Shown piece by piece: positions 54,470 to 64,000 of a stretch of 64,000 nt of DNA. The stretch spans positions 24,271,585-24,335,584 of the forward strand of contig NC_089598.1 of assembly GCF_019320115.1 (NCBI RefSeq), in the 5' to 3' direction. The position numbers and the translations under genes are program-made. Within the stretch, counting starts at the first letter, position 1. Each line of letters starts with the position of its first letter. The notes beneath the pieces are model-generated. The model was not told the DNA's origin and ran no database searches. It worked only from the letters and a program-made list of their open reading frames with translations. Origin of the DNA: Miscanthus floridulus (lineage: Eukaryota; Streptophyta; Magnoliopsida; Poales; Poaceae).

Positions 54470-55546
54470 TTTACCGAGTGCCTAGATGTACGGCACTCGG
54501 TAAACTCAAGCACCGCAGCCCAATGACATGTGGGCCTGGTACATGTTTACCGAGTGCCCAGATCTACGGCACTCGGTAAACATAAGCATGGCAGCCCACT
54601 GTGGCAGGCAGGTGGGCCGTGGCTAACCTTTACCGAGTGTTTGAGGTCACACTCGGTAAAAGTATCCATTATTTCATGCAAAACAAAAAAGAAAAAATGT
54701 CAATTTAATCCTAAAATTCACCAAACTTTCACATGAACTATTTCATGTCATCTATTTACTATCTAAAAAATTCCAAGTTCAAATCATAATGTTGAATTTC
54801 ACTCTTAATAGAAATCCTACTCGTCATTGTGAATGTTTAGCGTCTCTTTGGGAGATGTACCGGTTCGGCAGCGACGAATGTAAAAATACTTTCAAAACGT
54901 TATGAAATTTTTTCTATAACATAGATGTATGCTTCAATGTTAATTCTTCCAATCTTGTGATTTATCGAGTTCGATTTTAATTATTACAATTAAATTCACA
55001 CGATATGTTCCTAATTTTCATAAAGAATGAAAATTTTGTGAAATATAGTAAATAAATCGAAATAAACACCATATTTTGGAATGGAGTACTAAATATCATA
55101 TGTGGATAGAGGAAAAAGAATGAAGGAAAAAACAAGAAATTTGGTTGAATTTTACCGAGTGTTGGGCCAATACACTCGGTAAAATATAGTATTTACCGAG
55201 TGTATTGGCCCAACACTCGGTAAAATTTTCATGTTTGCCGAGTGTATGATCATAACACTCGGTAAACATGTCATGCCTGGACGCCGTTTGGGCACGGTTG
55301 CTATCCTAGGTGACGTGGCACGTCAATACCGAGTGACCGTTTTTACCGAGTGCGCCCCTTCGGTAAGCTTGTAGTTTTACCGAGTGTCTGAATACACCGA
55401 GTGTGCTGACTCGGTAAAGCGGTTGACTACCGGGTGTTTATGTTTTCCGAGTGTTGGCACTCGGTAAGTACTTTTTTCCGAGTGCCCCGACTTTTGACAC
55501 TCGGTAATTGTCGGGGCACTCGGTAACTACACAGTTTCCGGTAGTG
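54470..55546. repeat. Right terminal and subterminal repeat array of the CACTA element
   Basis: About ten TTTACCGAGTG/CACTCGGTAAA units, most as face-to-face pairs, starting near 54472, 54547, 54630, 55153, 55193, 55232, 55338, 55377, 55442 and 55475, followed by the terminal sequence ending GTTTCCGGTAGTG at 55546. Units at 55149-55229 form one perfect large palindrome. A 480-bp AT-rich piece (54665-55145) interrupts the array. Confidence 0.9.
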
Positions 55547-55549
55547 GGT

Positions 55550-56526
55550 ACTGGTGTTTATTTACACCTGTGATGTTTTTTCTTTCAATAATTTTGAGTA
55601 CTTTGCCTAATTTAGGATGAAATCCAATATCTTATGCTTCGTGATGGAACTATGTGCTTACATTGCATTTTCACCGCTGTTGTTATTTTTTATATTTCCT
55701 TTTATAGCACACATGGACATTTTGTGCTTAAGGCATGTCATGGCGTGCATGAATTTTCTGGGCTCAGGAATATTGTTACGATATTATGAGTTCAAGCTTG
55801 GGCATGTTTAACTGTTCTGTCATTTATGCAAGCTGTATTAATGAATTTTAACGTGTTCTTTTTATAAGGTGATAAGTCATGGGGCAGATCATATAAGGCT
55901 GCATATTCCTAAGAAAATGGATTTGTATGGTAAAGTTCTTTGTGACGAGTCCAGGGTCTGCTTTTGGGTATTATTTTGGTAGACTACAGCTACATAATTC
56001 TGTAGCCTATTTATTTGAATGTACAAACACGCTATTGAGCATTCTTCTGGAGGAGCCTGTTCTGTGTATTGTATATGGTGTACCAAACTACCAACAGCAT
56101 ACAATTTCACATTTCTGTATTGGCTCTTAACTGACAAAATGAAGCATAAAAACTATTTCCATGACTTTCTTCTCCTCCCCCCCCCCCCCCCCCCCCCCTT
56201 CTGTTTGAATGTTCTAGTGAAGTATTTGTGTTTTACCGTACATGTTTTGCTCTGATTGGTATCTGTTGGTACTCAAATGTATCATAGGGAAGTTGGTTGA
56301 GGCAGCACCTGTACTTGACCATTAGGGCAATCCCAACCCATAGTTTCTATGAGTAATTTCTAGAGGAGAGTGTGTGCAAATCCATTTAGACCCAACCTTC
56401 TCAATGCATAGTTTCTACGGAGGACGTGGTACTAACAAAGAAAGATAAGCTGCGGCAGTTAGCCGTGCAACCATTTTGTACTGACACCATAAATTGCTAT
56501 TTGTTTTCACTAAGCATAGATATCTA
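55550..56526. other. Intergenic DNA right of the CACTA element
   Basis: No supported gene. Short open frames (55617-55811, 55927-56255) lack motifs. Contains a 22-base C homopolymer at 56177-56198. Confidence 0.5.
56177..56198. repeat. C homopolymer, 22 bases
   Basis: An uninterrupted run of C between 'tcttctcct' and 'ttctg'. The true length may differ because such runs are prone to assembly error. Confidence 0.85.
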
Positions 56527-56871
56527 AGGCCTTGTTTAAATCCAAGATATAAAGTTTTAGGGTGTCACATCGGGTGTCACATGGAGGTGTCGTATGTGGT
56601 GTTCGGATACTAATAAAAAACAAATTACAGAATCCGTCAGTAATCCGCGAGACGAATTTATTAAGCCTAATTAATCTGTCATTAGCACATATGTTACTAT
56701 AGCACTACATTGTCAAATCATGGACTAATTATGCTTAAAAGATTCGTCTCGCAAATTAGTTGCAAACTGTGCAATTAGTTATTTTTTAGTCTATATTTAA
56801 TACTCCATTCATGTATCAAACATTCAATGTGATAGAGAATAAACTTTAGGAGAGGAACTAAGCAAGGCTTA
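56527..56871. mobile_element. Large grass MITE (PIF/Harbinger-like), second relative
   Basis: The ends 'aaggccttgtttaaatcc' and 'ggaactaagcaaggctt' are imperfect inverted repeats. The core has the mirrored blocks 'gcgagacgaatttattaagcc' and 'ttaaaagattcgtctcgc', typical of a family abundant in grasses. It is a divergent relative of 9785-10095. No protein. Confidence 0.7.
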
Positions 56872-57715
56872 AAGATCAATGAGCTGTAGCAATTGCATTT
56901 ATGTATGCTTCTCAGCAGCACCAAGCATAGGCTTCATTTTGCCATCAGCACACCAAATACAGAGCATAAAGATCAATTCATGAACTCGGCTGGTGGATAC
57001 AGCCATGAAAACGAAAATAAACGAACTTCACTGCATACTATGTACTGTTGATGATAGGTACATCCAGTAGCTTGGATCATTTTGACGCTATACTATACTA
57101 GAGAATTACTGTTTTGTATTAAAAATATTCCGAGCTGTCGGAATTATGCCCTGTACAAGAGCATTGCATGCCTCTTTGCTTGATTGCTGCATTTTTGCCA
57201 CATCAGCCATAACTCTTGCGGTGAACAGATTGCTGTTCGCCATCAGACTGGTAATATTTGACCAGAAACTACTGCTATGGCATAGTGGCCTAGTGGGCAT
57301 AGAGAAAGAAAGCACTGTATTAAGACTGGAAGAAAAAAAAATCTGAACAATATGTTCATTGTAAACTGAATCATCATGCAGCTCTAAGACGTGCAATGCA
57401 GAAAAATCTGATCACTGAAGCAGGCCACCACGCATACCATTCCGAGAAGAATCAGGGTATACCATCACATCAAAGTAAAATGCCGAACTGCTAGGAGATA
57501 AGCGTGCGGAGAACCAGTGCCTCTTCTAGCCTTTTACCTCTTTTCTTTCTTCCTGGATGCCTCTCTTACCCGATCGATCTATCCGGTGTCTCTACTGGAA
57601 CTCATATTAGACTTCCTTGATCTCTTCTATTCCTGAACGCTTCTCTTACCTGATGGATCCATCCTTCGTGGACTCTGCATGGAAATTGGAGCTGGAACGG
57701 ATTTCTCGGCATGAA
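56872..57715. other. Intergenic DNA, nothing recognised
   Basis: A 96-codon minus-strand frame (57106-57396) has no recognisable motif or homologue that I know. No repeat structure seen. Confidence 0.4.
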
Positions 57716-58381
57716 CAGGGATGTCAACGGATTTAAATCCGCTGGATTTTGCCATTCCAAACCTGTGCCCACGAATATAAAACCTGCCCATTAAAAAACC
57801 CCATGACCCGTCACGGGTTCAATTTTATTTCCAAACCCATGCCCATTAGGTTACCGGGCACCCACAGGTCGCCCATACCAGACAAGGCACATGGCCAACA
57901 ACGATAGTCACGTATATATAATTATGCATATATATATATGCATGCAACATTCTTGTAAATCAACACAAATACATAGCAAGATAATAGTTTACCCATATAA
58001 TACTATATAGCACATAAGTTTATAGATTAGTGGGATAAATACATAATATAGCTCTTAAACTACAAATTCAGTGTTCAACACTTCCAACTCATGATGAGCA
58101 GCAGCACATAATCACATACTAACGTACATATCACACCAATTGACTGACATGAAATAGCAATATATGGGGTATTGTAGATTAAATGTGCTACTTTGCTAAG
58201 ATTGATCGTGTAAAAAACCCCATGAGTTTGTAGGTCTGGGTACTGTGCTCTTAGACCCATACCGATAAACCGGTTGGGTCTAGGGTTTTTGCCCATTAAC
58301 AGATGCACAGGTAACTTGACCTAGACATGTGTCTTAATAGAGTAAAAATCCATCAGGTTCGGGTACCCATTGCCATCTCTG
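57716..58381. mobile_element. Small non-autonomous hAT-like element
   Basis: The left end CAGGGATGTCAACGG and the reverse complement of the right end CAGAGATGGCAATGGG are imperfect inverted repeats of a kind common in plant hAT elements. Inner copies of 'ccgggcacccacagg' and 'ggttcgggtaccc' also mirror each other. The 666-bp body is AT-rich and non-coding. I found no matching 8-bp duplication. Confidence 0.6.
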
Positions 58382-58499
58382 TGAGCTCGCCAAAGGCCAA
58401 AGCTTCGCGCGTCAGGCTGGCCCGCGGGAACTGGATTTTTTTTAATTTTAACCCTTTTTTGAATATAATTTTAAATCTAACACTGTCGTTTTTTTAAAA

Positions 58500-58685
58500 C
58501 TAACACTTTTGGCCGCGCCTATTGCCCTGGCGCGGCCAAATGCCTGTGCCGCGCCATGCATGCGGCGCGGCACAGGGCTGACGTGGCACGGGCCGGCCGG
58601 GGGGGCCGCTAACGTGGTCGGTCTTGCCGCGCCACCGACCCTGGCGCGGCAGTGCCGCGCTCTGTTGCGTGGCGCGGCTGGACCA
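58500..58685. repeat. GC-rich palindromic cluster of CGCGGC/GCCGCG units
   Basis: The unit (g)gccgcgcc or its complement occurs at least six times. At 58546-58575 'gtgccgcgcc-atgcatgc-ggcgcggcac' forms a near-perfect hairpin with a large stem. Similar GCGCGGCCAA units occur at 1217-1258. Open frames here are shadows of base composition. Confidence 0.6.
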
Positions 58686-59950
58686 AACATACCGCACGAG
58701 CAGCCACACCACCTGGCCGCTGCGCCCACCGCCGGCCCGGGCTACCTAGATGGTAGAATCGAAACGTGTCGCGCCCGTATTTTGTTGAGTTTTTTTCATG
58801 GCCGAATAGAGAATTTGATAAGCCAACGATTAGTTTTTCGTCTTTCATAATACGGTTATGCACCATTTTAACTAATCAATTACGAAAAATTGCCACCGGT
58901 GTCCAGATACGTCGGGACTGCCGGTTCCCGAACGCAGGGTACTTAATCTCTCCGGCAGTGCTGCCGTGACTCAACGAAACGAATAATAAGCAAGTTGACA
59001 AGCTGCCACATAACATATTCATTGTTTTGACATAAGTTTGACATAACATAACCAAATAAACCCGCAAGTTTCGGATGCCAATATTCATTTGACCTAAACA
59101 AACTAAGACCTAGGAGTGTAAGGATCCCTCGGACGTCTCTGTCTCTTCGGATTTGTTGGCAACACATTGGGAGTGTAGCCAACGTCGGTATGGTCGTGTC
59201 GACGGTGCGTACGGCTCATACCCTGTAGGTATATGATACGCACGATTACTTATAATTCTTTATGATCGTTAGTTCATGGAGCCTACGTACTGAAACAAAC
59301 TATCTTTGTTAGTACCTGTGAGGCTCCTTGGGTGCCAAACGGGGCACCACCTAGCTGAGACATGCCGATCTCGTCCTACGGCCATTCGTCCCACTGGTCG
59401 TGCTGTCCGCGGAAGCCCGGGGGTTCGTCGTCGTCGTCCTCGTCGTCCTCGGTTGCAGGGTCCTTCCCAGCGCTATGATGTGGTGGTGTACGCACCGTGA
59501 AAGTGGCACCCTGCGTCATCACCTAAGAAGAGTCGGCTGGTGTCCTCAAAGAGGCTGAAGACATGCCACCCGACCACGCAGGGAGTGGCGGTTCCTCATA
59601 AGGAGTGTCCATGCAGCTCAACTTCTGAGCTAGCTTCCTACAGCTCTTCTTCACCTTCTGCATAAATAGACGTTAAAGTTAGTTCATTAGCTAAACGCAT
59701 ATACAATAAAGAAATATTTTCGAAACGGACAAGTTTATGTTTACCTCCACAAAAGCCACGAGAACACCTGGCCCCTGCCCTCTAGACTCGTGAAGTCGGA
59801 ACGCTACTTCGTTGGACAGCCTTGACAATTGTGTCGCCTAGGTATAGAAACGCGGTTGGATAGTTTTTAATGGAGACGGGGATCTCGATCTTCCATCAGG
59901 GGATCCCGAGCTTTTGACGTGAAACCACTTGGATTGGCTTCCTTATCAAA
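58686..59950. other. Intergenic DNA and possible gene fragment left of element C
   Basis: No supported gene. On the minus strand 59640-59530 reads RKLAQKLSCMDTPYEEPPLP and on to a stop, which could be the end of a decayed transposon-related gene, but I cannot assign it. The 3' untranslated part and 3' LTR of the gypsy element on the right should lie in this interval; no LTR could be identified. Confidence 0.3.
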
Positions 59951-62900
59951 TTAGATTTCCATCCATATGTGGATCATCGAAAACAGAGTCCGGATGCATT
60001 CTGGGTGACCAGTTGAAGGCAGACTGGTTCTGGAGGCCGAGGCAGACTCGAATTCTTGTTGGACTGGGCCTCCGGCTTGTGTTGGACATCCTTGCTGGTC
60101 ATCATCACCTCCACCACTTCCTCTAAGTCCTTCATGACCCTCTCCAATGTTCCTAAGCAAGATAACATCATTAAGTAGTAGTCTATTCTCAAAAGTATGA
60201 AAAGTATCGCTTAAGAACGAGCTCACCTCTAAATTGAGTTGTCGCTTTTGAGCCCAGGTCATTGGACCTTGCATGACGGTTGGAGAATCAGCGGGTACCT
60301 CTGAAGAAGTGATGTCCTCATCATCCTCCCCCTCTTGAATTGGAGTTGTCCTCGACTCAAGCTCATCTTCTTCTCCCAAATAAGGTTTCAAATCTGCAAT
60401 GTTAAAGGTGGGACTAACCCCGAACTCGGGTGGCAATTCAAGTTTGTAGGCATTATCATTTATTTTCTCAATGATCTTATAAGGACCAGCTGCTCTTGGC
60501 ATTAATTTAGACTTACGTAGCTCAGGAAATCTATCTTTTCTTAAATGTAACCAAACCAAATCACCCGGTTCAAGTTTAATCTCTTTTCTACCTTTACTAT
60601 AAGCAATTCTATACTTTTCATTCATGCTTGCAATATTTGCTTTAGTTGTTTCATGCAACTTACGAATAAAATCAGCACGCTCTCTAGTATCACTATGTAT
60701 TCTCTCAGTGGTAGGTAAAGGCAAAAGATCAATAGGAGCACGAGGGTTAAAACCATACACTATCTGAAAAGGACTTACCTTGGTGGTGGAATGTTCCGCC
60801 CTGTTATATGCAAACTCCACATGCGGCAACACACTCTTCCCACATCTTCAAATTGCGCTTCAAAATGGCTCTCAACATGGTGTACAATATTCGATTCACA
60901 ACCTCAGTTTGCCCATCAGTTTGGGGATGACATGTTGTAGAAAATAGCAGCTTGGTCCCCAATTTATTCCACAACGTGCGCTAAAAATGACTCAAGAATT
61001 TTGCATCACGATCTGAAACAATAGTAGAAGGCATACCATACAAGTGAACGATTTCTTGAAAGAAAAGATCAGTAATATGAACATCATCGTCGCTCTTATG
61101 ACAAGGAATAAAATGTGCCATCTTAGAAAAATGATCAACCACTACAAAAATACTATCCCTCCCCCTCTTAGTCCTTGGCAATCCCAACACAAAATCCATA
61201 GATATATCTACCCAAGGAGTAGAAGGAACTGGAAGAGGCATATACAAACCATGTGGGTTGAACCGCCACTTAGCTTTTTGACATGTGGCACACCGAGCCA
61301 CATACCGCTCTACATCTCGCCTCATCCTTGGCCAAAAGAAGTGTGTGGACAGCACCTCCTCCGTCTTCTTGGTACCAAAATGTTCCATCAATCCGCCTCC
61401 ATGTGCCTCCTGCAACAACAAAAGACGAACGGAACCAACTGGAATGCATAGGCGGTTAGCTCTAAACAAAAACCCATCGCTGATCATAAACTTATTCCAT
61501 GTGCGTCCCTCTCTACAATTAAGCAACACATCCTTAAAATCAGGATCAAGCGCATATTGTTCTTTAATGGATTGAAGATAAAAAAAATCCAGCAATCAAG
61601 TTGGGACAACAATGTATATCTTCTAGACAAAGCATCAGCAATCACATTATCCTTCCCTTTCTTGTGTTTGATAATATAAGGAAAAGATTCAATAAATTCA
61701 ACCCATTTAGCATGCCTACGATTCAGATTATTTTGAGAGCGAAGATACTTAAGCGATTCATGAGCAGAATGAATAACAAATTCTTTAGGCCACAAATAAT
61801 GACACCACGTCTCCAAAGAACGAACAAGTGCATACAATTCTTTATCATACGTGGAATAATTAAGAATAGGACCATGCAATTTTTCGCTAAAGTAAGCAAC
61901 TGTTTACCATCTTGCATCAAAATACCACCAATGCCAACTCCACTAGCATCACATTCTAGCTCAAAAGTCTTACCAAAATTTGGAAGTTGCAGCAATGGTG
62001 CGTGTGTAAGCTTGTCCTTCAAAGTGTCAAAGGACTTCTCTTGTGCCTCTCCCCAATGAAACACCACTCCTTTCTTCGTTAACTCATGCAATGGGGTAGC
62101 AATGGTGCTGAAATCTTTGACGAAGCGGCGGTAGAATCCTGCAAGACCAAGAAAACTCCTCACCTGTGTGATGGTTTGGGGAACCGGCTAGCTCTTTATG
62201 GCTTCAATTTTCATCTCATCCACCTCAATTCCCTATGGAGTTACAACATAGCCAAGAAAAGAAACTCGATCCATGCAAAAGATGCACTTCTCAAGGTTAC
62301 CAAATAAACGTGCATCACGTAAAGCATTAAAAATAGCACATAAGTGATCCATATGTTCATCAAAAGACCTGTTGTAAATCAATATATCATCAAAGTAAAC
62401 TACCACAAAATGTCCAATAAAAGCTCTTAAAACCTCATTCATTAAGCGCATGAAAGTGCTAGGTGCATTTGTCAAACCAAAAGGTATTACTAACCACTCA
62501 TACAACCTGAATTTGGTTTTAAACGTAGTTTTCCATTCATCTCCAAGTTTCATTCTAATCTGGTGGTAGCCACTTCGCAAGTCAATCTTAGTGAAAATTA
62601 TAGAACCACACAACTCATCTAACATGTCGTCTAGCCTAGGAATAGGATGACGATACCGAATGGTAATATTATTGGTGGCTCTACAATCAATATACATACG
62701 CCAAGTTCCATCTTTCTTAGGAACCAAAAGTATAGGAACGGCACAAGGACTAAGGCTTTCACGTACATACCCGCGGTCCAAAAGATCTTGGACTTGCCGC
62801 TGAATTTCCTTAGTCTCCTTGGGATGGGTTCGATAGGCAGCTCGATTGGGCAAGGTTACTCCCGGGATCAAATCAATTTGATGCTCTATCCCTCTCATAG

Positions 62901-63930
62901 GTGGCAGTCCCGGGGGTATCTCAGCTAGAAAAATGTCCTCATACTCCTGCAAAAGGTTAGTGAGAGCAGGAGGTACCGAGCTAACAATATCATCAAGTGA
63001 AAACATAGCTCGTTTGCATACCAAAGCATAGCAAATATCATCATCAGAAATTTCAGCAAAGTCATATTTTGTTGCAAGCATAACACCACCCTTCAATTTA
63101 ATCCCCTCAGCCTTAGAAATAGATGTAGACTTATCCTTTTTAGGTGGGAAAATAGAATTAGCAACTTGCTGATTTTCAGATTGAACATCATTGAAACTAG
63201 CAGCGTGTTCTCGATCAGTTGTACAATTTGAGCAGGGGTCAAAGGTACCAAAGTAATTTTTTTCCTTTATGCACAAAAGTGTATTTATTACTTCTACCAT
63301 GGTGTGTAGCATCATTATCATGTTCCCAAGGATGACCCAATAAGAGTGAACAAGCTTGCATAGGTACCACATCACAATCAACAGAATCAGCATAAGAACC
63401 AATAAAAAATGAAACTCTGCAAGTTTGTGTTACCTTTGCTTTACCAGAATCATTTAGCCACTGAATATGGTATGGACGTGGGTGTGGGTGTGTGGTCAAG
63501 CCAAGCTTCTTGACCAAATCAGAACTCACCAAATTGTTGCAGCTACCTCCGTTAATAATGACACGTGCTCGATGGTCGCTGATGACGAAGAAAATCTGGA
63601 ACAAGTTATGGCGTTATAGCTTCTCAGGTTGCTGGACTTGTGAGCTGAGCACCCACTGTACAATGATGCTCCTATAGGACGCTGTGGCCTCGTCACCAAG
63701 GACTTCGCCGTCCTCCTCATCTGCATCTTGGTCTTCTTCATCCTCAATGTCAGAGGTGCTGATGTAACCATCTTTTGTAGCAATATATGCCCACTAACTT
63801 GGGCAGTCCTTCTGCACATGGCCAATGCCATGGCAGCGGTGACACTGAATACCCAAAGTGTGTCCCGTCGATGCAACGGATGAAGAACTCTTGGTAGGCA
63901 CCTACAAAGAATTTTTACCTAAATCTGAAG
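59951..63930 (-). pseudogene. Decayed Ty3/gypsy polyprotein of CRM-like chromovirus type (element C)
   Basis: Read right to left: gag zinc knuckle CHRCHGIGHVQKDC (63804-63846) followed by a TAG; protease INGGSCNNLVSS (about 63530-63565), where the catalytic Asp is Asn; RT from about 62900 ([10 protein letters not shown], then intact VVYFDDILIY near 62380-62405); RNase H with [11 protein letters not shown] (about 61935); integrase zinc finger and core (about 61480-60850: [37 protein letters not shown]); and a C-terminal tail with PYLGEEDELESRTTP and GPMTWAQKRQLNLEV (60370-60220). That tail, instead of a classic chromodomain, resembles the CR motif of centromeric CRM retroelements. The frame shifts several times (near 62230-62163, 61900, 61600 and 60960) and has in-frame stops, so it is dead. 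The 5' part lies beyond the right border. Confidence 0.85.
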
Positions 63931-64000
63931 GTCATGTGGGAGGTGCCTTAGGTGTAGCGAAAACTCCAGAGGCTGTTGGTCGCTTGCTCGCTAGTGGAGG

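Larger units (their letters stand above)
45655..55546 (-). mobile_element. CACTA (En/Spm) transposon, minus strand, left terminus lost
   Basis: Read on the minus strand the element starts at 55546 with CACTACCGGAAACTGTG, the terminal motif of this superfamily, followed by many TTACCGAGTG/CACTCGGTAA subterminal repeats. It holds a TNP2-type transposase gene and a second gene of the Ptta/En/Spm type, both minus. On the left only two palindromic subterminal pairs remain (45712-45780), preceded by 'ggtgactcggcaaaa'. No CACTA terminus is found there, so the left end is probably deleted and the 3-bp duplication cannot be checked. Confidence 0.88.

Noticed and set aside
53864..54513. Gene with up to 190 codons on either strand
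   Set aside because: Low-complexity GC and CT-rich sequence at the leader-exon position of the CACTA element; no motif and no consistent frame.
57106..57396. 96-codon minus-strand frame
   Set aside because: No motif, no exon signals I trust, and no repeat or neighbour that supports a gene.
59306..59500. Arg-rich 64-codon plus-strand frame
   Set aside because: Composition effect over a (GTC)n-like stretch (59425-59450); no supporting feature.

Overview
The window is plant nuclear DNA, most likely from a panicoid grass (sorghum, sugarcane, Miscanthus or maize type). I infer this from the split LRR-kinase gene, the gypsy, copia, CACTA and hAT elements, and the grass-type MITEs; the species cannot be fixed from the sequence alone. 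There is one ordinary host gene, an ERECTA-family (ERL1-type) receptor kinase at 2547-9607 (+). It has 27 exons, intact splice sites and a deduced protein of about 979 residues.

Layout. 1-1138 is the end of a long gypsy LTR. 1139-2546 is the upstream region of the kinase gene. 9608-12289 is a MITE-rich 3' flank. 12290-39468 is a nest: a GC-rich hAT-like element (8-bp target duplication GCTTCAGC) was entered by Ty3/gypsy element A (12343-36383, duplication CCGAC). Element A was itself entered inside its protease region by the related gypsy element B (18439-32855, duplication AGGTA). A solo LTR of copia type (37075-39061) lies in the other part of the hAT-like element. 39477-45250 is AT-rich DNA with degenerate GATGTTC repeats, split by a decayed copia element (40841-44866, duplication GTATA). 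About 45655-55546 is a CACTA (En/Spm) element on the minus strand, with a broken TNP2-type transposase gene, a broken second gene (TNPA-like) and a palindromic subterminal array; its left terminus is missing. 55547-59950 holds MITEs, a small hAT-like element and a GC palindrome cluster. 59951-64000 is a decayed CRM-like gypsy polyprotein on the minus strand, running out of the window.

The most interesting observation: elements A and B each carry an extra open reading frame upstream of gag, and its protein begins as an imitation of the histone H3 amino-terminal tail. B begins M-ARTKQTARKSTGGRAPRR, matching H3 at 16 of the first 18 residues, including K4 and the ARKS motif around K9. A begins M-ARTKVTPRKSVGPKG. 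The tail is followed by a coiled coil and an acidic C-terminus, and in B also by a compact domain that may have a dsRBD-like fold. Both elements end their integrase in a chromodomain, the module that reads methylated H3 tails. Ligand mimic and reader therefore sit in one retroelement. The mimic ORF and gag of each element are preceded directly by CAG or TACAG-type splice-acceptor-like sequence, suggesting spliced subgenomic messages.

Both gypsy elements are now dead. Nearly all their nonsense codons can be explained by single C-to-T or G-to-A transitions, as expected for long-methylated DNA.
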